Source: an uncultured Collinsella sp. (GTDB lineage Bacteria > Actinomycetota > Coriobacteriia > Coriobacteriales > Coriobacteriaceae). Taken from it: a stretch of DNA of 16,739 nt. The position numbers and the translations under genes were made by a program. Below the pieces are notes generated by a model, which worked only from the letters and a program-made list of their open reading frames with translations, made no database searches and was not told the DNA's origin. The stretch is taken from contig CABQLM010000046.1 in NCBI GenBank assembly GCA_902465105.1, positions 1-16,739 of the forward strand, written 5' to 3'. Of the stretch, positions 7,273-13,214 are shown piece by piece (position 1 is the first letter of the stretch; each line of letters starts with the position of its first letter).

Positions 7273-8594
7273 TCGACACCGAGCACGTTAAATGCGATAC
7301 CTGTACCGCACCGGAGCCTATGGAGCTCGACGCCAGCGACGAGGCCTCGCGCGGCTGGCCTACCGTGGACATTGAGACCAATCCCTACAAGGCGCAGTTC
7401 CCGTTGTTCCAGCAACACCCCGAGATCGCCTTTCTCGATAGCGCCGCCACCGCGCAGCGCCCCGCCTGCGTGCTCGACGCCGAGCGCGACTTCTACCAGC
7501 GCATGAACGCCAACCCCCTGCGCGGCCTGTACTCGCTGTCCGTCGAGGCCACCGAGGCCATCGCCAAGGTGCGCCAGCAGATCGCCGACCTCATCGGTGC
7601 TGCCCAGGCCAACGAGGTCGTCTTCACCCGCAACACGAGCGAGTCGCTCAACCTGGTCGCCAAGAGCTTTGCGCCCACAGTGCTCAAACCGGGCGACGAG
7701 GTCGTCATCACCATCATGGAGCACCACTCCAACCTGATTCCGTGGCAGCAGGTCTGCCGCGAGACCGGCGCCAAGCTCGTCTACCTCTACCCCACCAAGA
7801 CCGGCCAGCTCACGACCGAGGAGGTTCTGTCCAAGGTGGGCCCCAAGACCAAGATCTTGGCCGTGGGTCAGGTCTCTAACGTGCTGGGCGTCGAGAACCC
7901 GGTCAAGAACCTCGGCAAGCTTGTGCACAAGTACGGCGGCTATCTGGTCGTCGACGGTGCACAGTCGCTGCCGCACATGCCGGTCGATGTGGCTGACCTG
8001 GGAGCCGACTTCTTTGCCTTTAGCGCGCACAAGGCCATGGGCCCCATGGGCATTGGCGTGCTGTGGGGCAAGATGGACCTGCTCAACGCCATGCCGCCCA
8101 TGCTCACCGGCGGCGAGATGATCGACTCGGTCACTGAGCAGGACGCCGTCTGGGCGCCCGTCCCTGAGAAGTTCGAGGCCGGCACGCAGGACGCCGCCGG
8201 CATCTTCGCCACAGGCGCCGCCCTCGACTACCTCGTCAACACGGTGGGCTACGAAAACATCCAGGCACGCGAAAAGGCACTCGTCCACTACCTGATGGGC
8301 GAGCTTATGCAGCTCGACTTTGTCCAGATTATCGGCTCCATCTATTGGGACAACCATCACGGCGTCGTCAGCTTTAACGTCCGCGGCATCCACCCGCACG
8401 ATGTCGCGAGCATCATGGACATGGACGGCGTCTGCATCCGCGCCGGTCACCACTGCGCGCAGCCGCTGCTCACCTGGCTGGGCGTCGAGAACCTTGCCTG
8501 CTGCCGCGCCAGCGTGGCCTTCTACAACGACAAGGCCGACATCGACAAGTTCATCGCCGGCCTGCATCACGTTTGGAGCACGTTCAATGGGTAA
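7269..8594 (+). CDS. sufS: SufS, group II cysteine desulfurase
   Basis: A 441-residue PLP-dependent enzyme that takes sulfur from L-cysteine as an enzyme-bound persulfide for SufBCD, giving alanine. The PLP lysine is Lys255 in FSAHKAMGPMG; His152 in EHHSN stacks on the cofactor; the persulfide-forming Cys396 lies in RAGHHCAQPLL, the short-loop group II form. The start at 7269 overlaps sufD in ATGA. It carries about 35 residues more at the N-terminus than E. coli SufS, including Cys9 and Cys12 in a C-x-x-C. A later in-frame ATG (Met18) exists, so the extension might be shorter, but the overlap arrangement favours the first. The stop TAA at 8592-8594 lies inside the first codons of sufU. Confidence 0.96.
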   Translation: MIDTEHVKCDTCTAPEPMELDASDEASRGWPTVDIETNPYKAQFPLFQQHPEIAFLDSAATAQRPACVLDAERDFYQRMNANPLRGLYSLSVEATEAIAKVRQQIADLIGAAQANEVVFTRNTSESLNLVAKSFAPTVLKPGDEVVITIMEHHSNLIPWQQVCRETGAKLVYLYPTKTGQLTTEEVLSKVGPKTKILAVGQVSNVLGVENPVKNLGKLVHKYGGYLVVDGAQSLPHMPVDVADLGADFFAFSAHKAMGPMGIGVLWGKMDLLNAMPPMLTGGEMIDSVTEQDAVWAPVPEKFEAGTQDAAGIFATGAALDYLVNTVGYENIQAREKALVHYLMGELMQLDFVQIIGSIYWDNHHGVVSFNVRGIHPHDVASIMDMDGVCIRAGHHCAQPLLTWLGVENLACCRASVAFYNDKADIDKFIAGLHHVWSTFNG

Positions 8595-9021
8595 TCTGTA
8601 CACCTCCACCACATTTATGGAGCACAACTCGCACCCCGACTACAAGTACGAGATGGATGCCCCCACGCACGAGCACGAGGGCATCAACCCCAGCTGCGGC
8701 GACGAGCTCACCCTGCAGCTGCGTGTCGAGAACAACGTAATCGAGGAGGCCTCGTTTACCGGCCACGGCTGCGCCATCAGCCAGGCCAGCGCCGACATCA
8801 TGGCCGACCTCATCACCGGCGAGACGGTCGAGGAGGCGCGTCGTCTGGCAGGGCTCTTCCTCGCCATGATCCGCGGCGAGCAGCTCTCTGAGGAAGACCT
8901 GGAAGACTTGGACGAGGCTGCCCAGCTTCAGGACATCTCGCACATGCCCGCCCGCGTCAAGTGCGCCGAGCTCGCATGGCGCACCCTCGACGGCATGCTC
9001 GAGGGGCAAAATCAGCAGTAG
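8587..9021 (+). CDS. sufU: SufU, zinc-dependent sulfur acceptor for SufS
   Basis: A 144-residue SufU of the U-type family, which in Gram-positive bacteria takes the persulfide from SufS with the help of a bound zinc. The zinc ligands known from B. subtilis SufU are all visible: Cys37 and Asp39 in NPSCGD, Cys62 in GHGCAIS and Cys126 in RVKCAELAW. The 15-20 residue insertion between the second and third Cys that separates SufU from IscU is present (about 88-115). The ATG at 8587 overlaps sufS by 8 nt, so translation is likely coupled; the frame is open further upstream only as a shadow of sufS. The stop TAG at 9019-9021 lies inside a copy of the REP-like repeat, so the last residues sit at the junction with repeat DNA. 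Confidence 0.95.
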   Translation: MGNLYTSTTFMEHNSHPDYKYEMDAPTHEHEGINPSCGDELTLQLRVENNVIEEASFTGHGCAISQASADIMADLITGETVEEARRLAGLFLAMIRGEQLSEEDLEDLDEAAQLQDISHMPARVKCAELAWRTLDGMLEGQNQQ

Positions 9022-9069
9022 TACTTGTCCCAAACCTTATGGGACAAAGTCATCAGTAGTACTTGTCCC
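9016..9069 (+). repeat. tandem REP-like units at the 3' end of sufU
   Basis: A complete unit lies at 9041-9069 and a 16-bp 3' half unit (CAGTAGTACTTGTCCC) at 9016-9031, in the same orientation, 9 bp apart. Compared with the pair at 3573, the 3' arm has ACTTGTCCC in place of GTTTGTCCC. The two adjacent ends also pair with each other (TTGTCCCA at 9025-9032 with TGGGACAA at 9040-9047), so alternative hairpins are possible. The partial copy supplies the sufU stop codon. Confidence 0.93.
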
Positions 9070-9086
9070 AAATCTCAAATAAATTT

Positions 9087-9124
9087 AGGGCCGAATCGCA
9101 TACGCGTGCGATTTGGCCCTTTTT
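9087..9124 (+). terminator. rho-independent terminator of the suf operon
   Basis: A 14-bp stem (AGGGCC, one G-T pair, AATCGCA; 9087-9100 with 9107-9120) with a 6-nt loop is followed by five T. It is the strongest terminator in the window. On the minus strand the same hairpin is followed by AAATTTATTTG, so it may also end the transposase transcript. Confidence 0.93.
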
Positions 9125-9181
9125 GGATCACGACAATCTATTCGCTATTTCTTTCTCGCGAGTCCAAGCCCGATTTTCCGC

Positions 9182-9982
9182 TCAATCTAAACACCCTGCC
9201 TGCTCTTTTACAAGAGAAAAGGCTCGCACAATGCGCGAAACGGTGCTCTTGCTAATCCCCGTATAACGCTCAATCTCACGTACGGTATAACCGCTGTCGT
9301 GCAGGGCATATATAATGCCGTCGCGCTGTGCGGGTGGCACGGTCTTGAGCTTATCAAGCGGAACACCGAGCTTTTTAGCCAAGTTGTCGGCATACACCCG
9401 ACGCTCCCACTCCGTCTGATCCAAGCTATGAAACATCGGATCAGGACCATCGGATATCGCCAGTGAATACGCGATGAAGCTCTTTGACGACCCAAACAGG
9501 TCGAGCACAGTCGAAGGGTTCGAGAAGCCAAGGGGGCCCTCTCCGTCGTAAGCACGCAGATACTCAGAAAAACTGCTCCACATATACTGCTCGAGCGGAC
9601 AGATGCCGGCCTCCTGCGGATTGGCGTGAACGTATCGAATCGCCGCCATAAGATGACGGTCGTCATCGAGTGAGCGGCGGTCAAAACGATTCTGGAATAA
9701 ATGGCCCGTGGGACCGGTACGTTTGTTAAACCGGCGGGCATACGTGAGCAGCAGCCGCTGCATGGTTGCACTCATTCCATCCTCGTAATCAGCAAGAACA
9801 AGATGGACATGGTTGCCCATGAGGCACCACGCGAGTATCGTCACCCCCTTATCGCGGCAGCAATCACGCATTAGATCCAGAAACTCCCACCGATCATCAT
9901 CGTTCTCAAAAATCAATTGTTTGCCAGTACCGCGGGCCGAAACATGGTATAAACCGCTGGCCGATCTCCAAACGCGCTGCAT
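9182..9982 (-). CDS. REP-associated tyrosine transposase (RAYT), HUH/Y1 family
   Basis: A 266-residue single-strand DNA transposase of the IS200/TnpA-REP group. It has the metal-binding HUH motif GNHVHLVL (56-63, His58 and His60) and the catalytic Tyr117 in IRYVHANPQEAG. The GHLFQNRF box (93-100) is typical. Unlike IS200 TnpA (about 150 residues), it has a C-terminal extension ending in a helix-turn-helix, GYTVREIERYTGISKSTVSRIV (about 231-252, split here by function: recognition helix from ISKSTVSR), common in single-copy domesticated RAYTs. The ATG at 9982 has AAGGGAG six bases upstream. The gene is intact. It has no IS partner or tnpB and is flanked by REP-like units at 9041-9069 and 10188-10216 in opposite orientation, which supports a RAYT acting on these repeats. 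Confidence 0.92.
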   Translation of the reverse strand: MQRVWRSASGLYHVSARGTGKQLIFENDDDRWEFLDLMRDCCRDKGVTILAWCLMGNHVHLVLADYEDGMSATMQRLLLTYARRFNKRTGPTGHLFQNRFDRRSLDDDRHLMAAIRYVHANPQEAGICPLEQYMWSSFSEYLRAYDGEGPLGFSNPSTVLDLFGSSKSFIAYSLAISDGPDPMFHSLDQTEWERRVYADNLAKKLGVPLDKLKTVPPAQRDGIIYALHDSGYTVREIERYTGISKSTVSRIVRAFSLVKEQAGCLD

Positions 9983-10028
9983 GGCACTCCCTTCTGCGGG
10001 GTTTGCTCGTGGGTTTGCCTATGCATCC

Positions 10029-10057
10029 AATACATCACGATTGAAACGCGCAATCAA
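10029..10057 (-). promoter_or_regulatory. candidate promoter of the RAYT gene
   Basis: On the minus strand, TTGATT (10052-10057) and TGTATT (10029-10034) are 17 bp apart. The spacer contains a short dyad, GATTG at 10039-10043 with CAATC at 10051-10055. The ATG at 9982 is about 47 nt beyond the -10 box. Confidence 0.4.
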
Positions 10058-10187
10058 AACAAACATGTAAAAACGCACCCTGCTTCGGCAGATGGCATCA
10101 TTCGCACGGCGAACGGCATCGTTGTAGCAGGTCATACGATATGTCTTTCCCAATGCTGACCAAAAGCTAACCAAATTAGGGCGAAAT

Positions 10188-10216
10188 GGGACAGGCACTT
10201 CTGATGACATTGTCTC
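10188..10216 (-). repeat. degenerate REP-like unit
   Basis: Compared with the reverse-oriented unit at 3618-3646, 24 of 29 bases match. The stem is kept by a G-T pair (TGGGACA with TGTCTCA), so the hairpin is partly preserved despite the changes. It faces the unit at 9041-9069 across the RAYT gene. Confidence 0.8.
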
Positions 10217-10298
10217 AATTTAATCGCTTCAATTGAAAGTTCCGCGCTTCTCGCTACGAAAACTGAGCCGTTCGCCGAATATTCCATGCATTTCGCGG

Positions 10299-10304
10299 TA
10301 TTAT
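10299..10304 (+). promoter_or_regulatory. possible -10 box of the NifU-like operon
   Basis: TATTAT matches 5 of 6 consensus bases and lies 92 bp before the start codon. There is no convincing -35 box 16-18 bp upstream, so the assignment is weak; an activator or another sigma factor could be involved. Confidence 0.25.
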
Positions 10305-10395
10305 AGGGGCTGCATGTCATGTCCCTTTTTGGGTTCAACCGGCAATCGCCAGCCACGACCCCAGACGGGACGCCAACACGATAGAGAGGAGAGGC

Positions 10396-11130
10396 ATGCA
10401 GTACTCACAGGAAGTGGAGAACATGTGCCCCGTTGCCAAGGGTGCATACCACGGCCCCGCACCCATCCCCGAGGAGGGCAAGTGGGTCCAGGCCAAGGAG
10501 ATTTCCGACATCTCCGGTCTTACGCACGGTGTGGGTTGGTGCGCACCTCAGCAGGGCGCCTGCAAGCTCACGCTGAACGTCAAGGACGGCATCATCGAGG
10601 AGGCCCTCGTTGAGACCATCGGCTGCTCGGGCATGACCCACTCTGCCGCCATGGCTTCCGAGATCCTTCCCGGTAAGACCATCCTCGAGGCCCTCAACAC
10701 CGACCTCGTCTGCGACGCTATCAACGTTGCCATGCGCGAGATCTTCCTGCAGATCGTTTACGGCCGCAGCCAGACCGCGTTCTCCGAGGGCGGCCTGCCC
10801 GTGGGCGCCTCCCTCGACGACCTCGGCAAGGGCCTTCGCTCTCAGGTCGGCACCATGTTCGGCACCAAGGCCAAGGGCGCTCGTTACCTCGAGCTCGCTC
10901 AGGGCTACGTCACCCGCATGGCTCTCAACGACAAGAACGAGATCATCGCGTTCGAGTTCCTGAACCTCGGCAAGTTCACCGACGCCGTCAAGGCCGGCAA
11001 GACCCCCGAGGAGGCCATCGCTGGCGCTATGGGCCACTATGGTCAGTGGGAGAACGCTGCCAAGTACATCGACCCGCGCACCGACGAGGAGACTCACTCC
11101 GTCGCCAGCGTGTTCCCGGTTCACGAGTAG
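10396..11130 (+). CDS. NifU-like iron-sulfur cluster assembly scaffold protein
   Basis: A 244-residue protein whose middle (about 35-130) resembles the NifU/IscU N-terminal scaffold fold: Cys49 in GVGWCAP, Cys77 in ETIGCSGMTHSAAMASEI and Cys106 in LVCDAIN are spaced like the three cluster-ligand Cys, with Cys56 in addition and Cys11 near the start. The C-terminal about 110 residues (from about 135) are an extra domain not seen in IscU or SufU, ending HSVASVFPVHE. The likely role is to hold or pass on an Fe-S cluster in the cytosol. GAGAGGAGAGG lies just before the ATG. It is followed after 18 nt by the GGGtGRT gene; the two occur side by side in many anaerobes as far as I know, so they probably work together. 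It is distinct from SufU encoded 1.4 kb away. Confidence 0.85.
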   Translation: MQYSQEVENMCPVAKGAYHGPAPIPEEGKWVQAKEISDISGLTHGVGWCAPQQGACKLTLNVKDGIIEEALVETIGCSGMTHSAAMASEILPGKTILEALNTDLVCDAINVAMREIFLQIVYGRSQTAFSEGGLPVGASLDDLGKGLRSQVGTMFGTKAKGARYLELAQGYVTRMALNDKNEIIAFEFLNLGKFTDAVKAGKTPEEAIAGAMGHYGQWENAAKYIDPRTDEETHSVASVFPVHE

Positions 11131-11148
11131 AAAGGGAGGGAAATAACT

Positions 11149-12153
11149 ATGACTGTTACGTTCGAAGGTTACGAGCGCCGCGCTGACAAGATCAACAAGT
11201 GCCTCGCCGACAACGGCATCGCCTCCCTCGAGGAAGCTCTGCAGATCTGCACCGACAAGGGCTTCAACCCGCGTGAGATCGTTAACAACACCCAGTCCAT
11301 CGCCTTCCAGAACGCCGAGTGGGCCTACACCCTCGGCTGCGCTCTCGCTGTCAAGCGTGAGGCCAAGACCGCTTCTGAGGCTGCCGCCATCATCGGCGAG
11401 GGCATCCAGGCCTTCACCGTTCCCGGCTCTGTAGCCGAGGACCGCAAGGTCGGTCTGGGCCACGGCAACCTGGGCGCTATGCTGCTCTCCGACGACACCG
11501 AGTGCTTCGCCTTCCTGGCCGGCCACGAGTCCTTCGCTGCCGCTGAGGGTGCTATCGGCCTGGCTCTGAACGCCAACAAGGCTCGTAAGAAGCCGCTGCG
11601 CGTCATCCTCAACGGTCTGGGCAAGGACGCTGCTCAGATCATCGCCCGCATCAACGGCTTCACCTACGTGAAGACCCAGTTCGACTACTTCACGGGCGAG
11701 CTCAAGGTCGTCGAGACCATCCCCTACTCCGATGGTCCCCGCGCCGCCGTCAACTGCTACGGCGCCGACGACGTCCGCGAGGGCGTTGCCATCATGTGGC
11801 ACGAGAACGTCGACATCTCGATTACCGGTAACTCCACCAACCCCACGCGCTTCCAGCACCCCGTCGCTGGCACCTACAAGAAGGAGCGCCTCGAGGCTGG
11901 CAAGAAGTACTTCTCCGTCGCTTCTGGTGGCGGCACTGGCCGAACCCTGCACCCGGACAACATGGGCGCCGGCCCTGCCTCTTACGGCATGACCGACACC
12001 ATGGGCCGTATGCACTCCGACGCCCAGTTCGCCGGTTCTTCCTCCGTGCCTGCGCACGTCGACATGATGGGTCTCATCGGCATGGGCAACAACCCCATGG
12101 TCGGTGCCACCGTCGCCTGCGCTGTCGCCGTCGAGGAGGCCCTCAAGGCCTAA
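11149..12153 (+). CDS. GGGtGRT family protein, function unknown
   Basis: A 334-residue protein carrying the family's naming motif GGGTGRT at 260-266, in the context SVASGGGTGRTLHPDNMGAG. Other well-defined stretches are GLGHGNLGAML (102-112), the FLAGHESFAAAEGAIG region (122-137), ITGNSTNPTRFQHP (225-238) and GMGNNPMVGATVACAVAVEE (311-330). There is no signal peptide or transmembrane helix, so it should be cytosolic. The Gly-rich motifs could bind a nucleotide or phosphate, but this is only a guess. It is the second gene of an operon with the NifU-like scaffold, with GGGAGGG eight bases before its ATG, and ends before a strong terminator. Its codons use GCT, CGT and GGT more often than the suf genes, which hints at high expression. 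A link to Fe-S chemistry is suggested by context only. Confidence 0.9.
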   Translation: MTVTFEGYERRADKINKCLADNGIASLEEALQICTDKGFNPREIVNNTQSIAFQNAEWAYTLGCALAVKREAKTASEAAAIIGEGIQAFTVPGSVAEDRKVGLGHGNLGAMLLSDDTECFAFLAGHESFAAAEGAIGLALNANKARKKPLRVILNGLGKDAAQIIARINGFTYVKTQFDYFTGELKVVETIPYSDGPRAAVNCYGADDVREGVAIMWHENVDISITGNSTNPTRFQHPVAGTYKKERLEAGKKYFSVASGGGTGRTLHPDNMGAGPASYGMTDTMGRMHSDAQFAGSSSVPAHVDMMGLIGMGNNPMVGATVACAVAVEEALKA

Positions 12154-12188
12154 TCGCGTCCGCGCGATGCTCATATTGTTGAGCTTTG

Positions 12189-12222
12189 GAGCCGCTATCC
12201 ACTTGGGTAGCGGCTCTTTTTT
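12189..12222 (+). terminator. rho-independent terminator after the GGGtGRT gene
   Basis: GAGCCGCTA (12189-12197) pairs with TAGCGGCTC (12208-12216), extended inward by three more pairs to an ACTT loop, and is followed by six T. Confidence 0.95.
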
Positions 12223-12576
12223 GTACCCAAACAGCTCATTTTGGATGAGTCCCTTTTGAGAGCCTTAGAACGGAATTGCGATATCGAACAGCGTTGTCCA
12301 CCGCAAGCGCGCACAAAGGCAACATGCGCCTTCTCAACGGGACCGACGGTAGCAAGGCCGATAAGACGGCCTGCACGGATATTGAAGCACCTACGCTTGT
12401 AGAGAGGTAACAGGCGGAGCAAAGTGCCCCCAGACAGTCACCCAGATGGATGTCACTCTCCCCCAGCGTGGCGTTGCGGCGCCCAATTCCGAGCACCTGG
12501 CCCGCACCCTCAACTACATAATGTACACCTACTGCATGACCAACCGAACCGAAGAAGGCTCCTCCTAGGCCCAGTA

Positions 12577-12632
12577 GGGCTTGAAAAGCCCCGTAAACAA
12601 GATTTCCCTAAGGAGGACACGCCAACGGGGCC
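12577..12632. other. overlapping alternative hairpins
   Basis: GGGCTT-GAA-AAGCCC forms a small hairpin at about 12577-12591. Its 3' arm is also part of a longer pairing, AAGCCCCGT with ACGGGGCCTT, which closes a loop of about 34 nt containing a CCTAAGG palindrome. The two structures exclude each other. They could be formed in RNA from either strand. No neighbouring gene explains them. Confidence 0.4.
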
Positions 12633-12661
12633 TTAACCGTGTTTTCCTAAGGACAACACGC
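12603..12661. repeat. two imperfect direct repeats, the second a 23-bp dyad
   Basis: The 20-bp stretches at 12603-12622 and 12642-12661 agree at 17 positions (shared core CCTAAGGA and ending ACACGC), 39 bp apart. The second lies in a near-perfect palindrome at 12638-12660: 11-bp arms CGTGTTTTCCT and AGGACAACACG around one base, with one mismatched pair. A one-base centre points to a protein-binding DNA site rather than an RNA hairpin. Confidence 0.6.
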
Positions 12662-12714
12662 TACAGTTTTCTCTGCTCCGCGCCCTTTCGGGTTCGACCC
12701 CATGCGAGGTCAAC

Positions 12715-12746
12715 AAAAAAGACGGCCAACTTTCGTTGACCGTCTT
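12715..12746 (-). terminator. terminator of the tRNA operon
   Basis: On the minus strand AAGACGGTCAAC (12735-12746) pairs with GTTGGCCGTCTT (12719-12730) around GAAA with one mismatch, followed by a run of six T ending at 12715. It lies 9 bp past the last tRNA. Confidence 0.9.
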
Positions 12747-12755
12747 AACATGCTT

Positions 12756-12831
12756 TGGTGGGCCGTCAGGGGGTCGAACCCTGGACCTTGGGATTAAGAG
12801 TCCCCTGCTCTACCAACTGAGCTAACGACCC
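12756..12831 (-). tRNA. tRNA-Lys(CTT), second copy of the operon
   Basis: A 76-nt cloverleaf with acceptor GGGTCGT/ACGGCCC, D-loop AGTTGGTA, anticodon loop CTCTTAA (anticodon CTT, reading AAG), T-loop TTCGACC and an encoded CCA end. It is identical to the copy at 12875-12950. The leader (GCTTTG) and trailer (AAAGC) can pair and extend the acceptor stem in the precursor. It is followed by the operon terminator. Confidence 0.97.
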
Positions 12832-12835
12832 AAAG

Positions 12836-12861
12836 CTAAAGTCCGTTGTGGCGGACTTTAG
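12836..12861. other. perfect 10-bp hairpin between the two tRNA-Lys genes
   Basis: CTAAAGTCCG (12836-12845) and CGGACTTTAG (12852-12861) are exact complements around a 6-nt loop, only 4 bp from the mature 5' end of the downstream tRNA. There is no U tract. It may be a processing signal in the polycistronic precursor. Confidence 0.85.
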
Positions 12862-12874
12862 AAGAGATATCGTG

Positions 12875-12950
12875 TGGTGGGCCGTCAGGGGGTCGAACCC
12901 TGGACCTTGGGATTAAGAGTCCCCTGCTCTACCAACTGAGCTAACGACCC
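12875..12950 (-). tRNA. tRNA-Lys(CTT), first copy of the operon
   Basis: It has the same 76-nt sequence as 12756-12831, including anticodon CTT and encoded CCA. GATATC occurs on both sides of the gene (leader and trailer). It lies 22 bp downstream of tRNA-His on the minus strand. Two identical copies for AAG fit the strong AAG use in the surrounding genes. Confidence 0.97.
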
Positions 12951-12972
12951 GATATCAACACGAAGCAAGAAC

Positions 12973-13050
12973 TGGGGTGGGTAAAGGGACTCGAACCCTC
13001 GACCTACGGGACCACAACCCGTCGCTCTAGCCAACTGAGCTACACCCACC
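12973..13050 (-). tRNA. tRNA-His(GTG)
   Basis: The anticodon loop is TTGTGGT (anticodon GTG). The acceptor stem GTGGGTG/TACCCAC is preceded by a G at 13050 that pairs with the discriminator C, the G-1:C73 identity pair of bacterial tRNA-His. The CCA end is encoded at 12973-12975. It is the first gene of a three-tRNA operon (His-Lys-Lys). Confidence 0.97.
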
Positions 13051-13076
13051 GTGTCCTGTGCGCTTCGCGCTCGACT

Positions 13077-13105
13077 ATTATTGCAAGGAACGCCACGCGA
13101 TGCAA
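13077..13105 (-). promoter_or_regulatory. promoter of the tRNA-His-Lys-Lys operon
   Basis: On the minus strand TTGCAT (13100-13105), a 17-bp spacer and AATAAT (13077-13082, 5 of 6). Transcription would start about 20 nt before the mature tRNA-His, leaving a short GC-rich leader with a GCGC-GAA-GCGC hairpin. Confidence 0.65.
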
Positions 13106-13112
13106 GCCCCAA

Positions 13113-13131
13113 TTTTCAAGAATTTTGAAAA
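13113..13131. promoter_or_regulatory. AT-rich dyad between divergent genes
   Basis: TTTTCAA (13113-13119) and TTGAAAA (13125-13131) are exact complements around GAATT. It sits just upstream of the tRNA -35 box and about 85 bp before the aminotransferase start. It may be a regulator site or an upstream promoter element. I found no clear promoter for the aminotransferase gene itself. Confidence 0.35.
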
Positions 13132-13214
13132 GAGTTTTTCGGATCCATTTCGAGCAAATCCCACCGGTTTCATAGGAGTAAACTTGCCCCACCCCGATGT
13201 TCGAAAGGACAAGC

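Larger units (their letters stand above)
9983..10395. other. intergenic region between the RAYT and the NifU-like gene
   Basis: This 413-bp stretch holds no gene I can support. It contains the candidate RAYT promoter (10029-10057), the degenerate REP-like unit (10188-10216), a TTCAATTGAA palindrome near 10228-10237, and a possible -10 box for the rightward operon (10299-10304). Confidence 0.6.
12223..12713. other. intergenic region without a supported gene; possible decayed minus-strand gene
   Basis: No intact gene can be defended in these roughly 490 bp. On the minus strand one frame is open from about 12610 down to 12236 with no start codon carrying a ribosome site until a GTG/ATG deep inside. 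It begins with protein-like text (GAFQALLGLGGAFFGSVGHA, then residues VHYVVEGAGQVLG) and a second frame (12422-12195) looks coding further on (CFNIRAGRLIGLATVGPVEK), as if frameshifted. The right part, 12577-12662, is rich in hairpins and dyads described separately. The stretch could be a pseudogene remnant, an RNA, or both. Confidence 0.35.

Noticed and set aside
7110..8627. 505-codon open frame on the minus strand
   Set aside because: Antisense shadow of sufD and sufS.
9025..9255. 76-codon frame on the plus strand after sufU
   Set aside because: It runs through the repeat and the suf terminator and overlaps the RAYT gene end.
10019..10210. 63-codon frame on the minus strand
   Set aside because: It starts within the degenerate repeat, has no ribosome site and no family resemblance.
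9016..10216. CRISPR array
   Set aside because: The repeats are too few, vary in orientation and spacing, and there are no cas genes.
10405..12174. 589-codon open frame on the minus strand
   Set aside because: It runs antisense through two well-supported genes; the protein is Val/Gly/Asp/Ala-rich without recognisable motifs, as expected from GC-rich antisense frames.
12446..12565. 40-codon plus-strand frame that could be a small protein
   Set aside because: No ribosome site and no nearby promoter; it is antisense to the more protein-like minus frame.
12885..13112. 75-codon frame on the minus strand
   Set aside because: It reads through tRNA-Lys and tRNA-His; such frames are common over tRNA genes.
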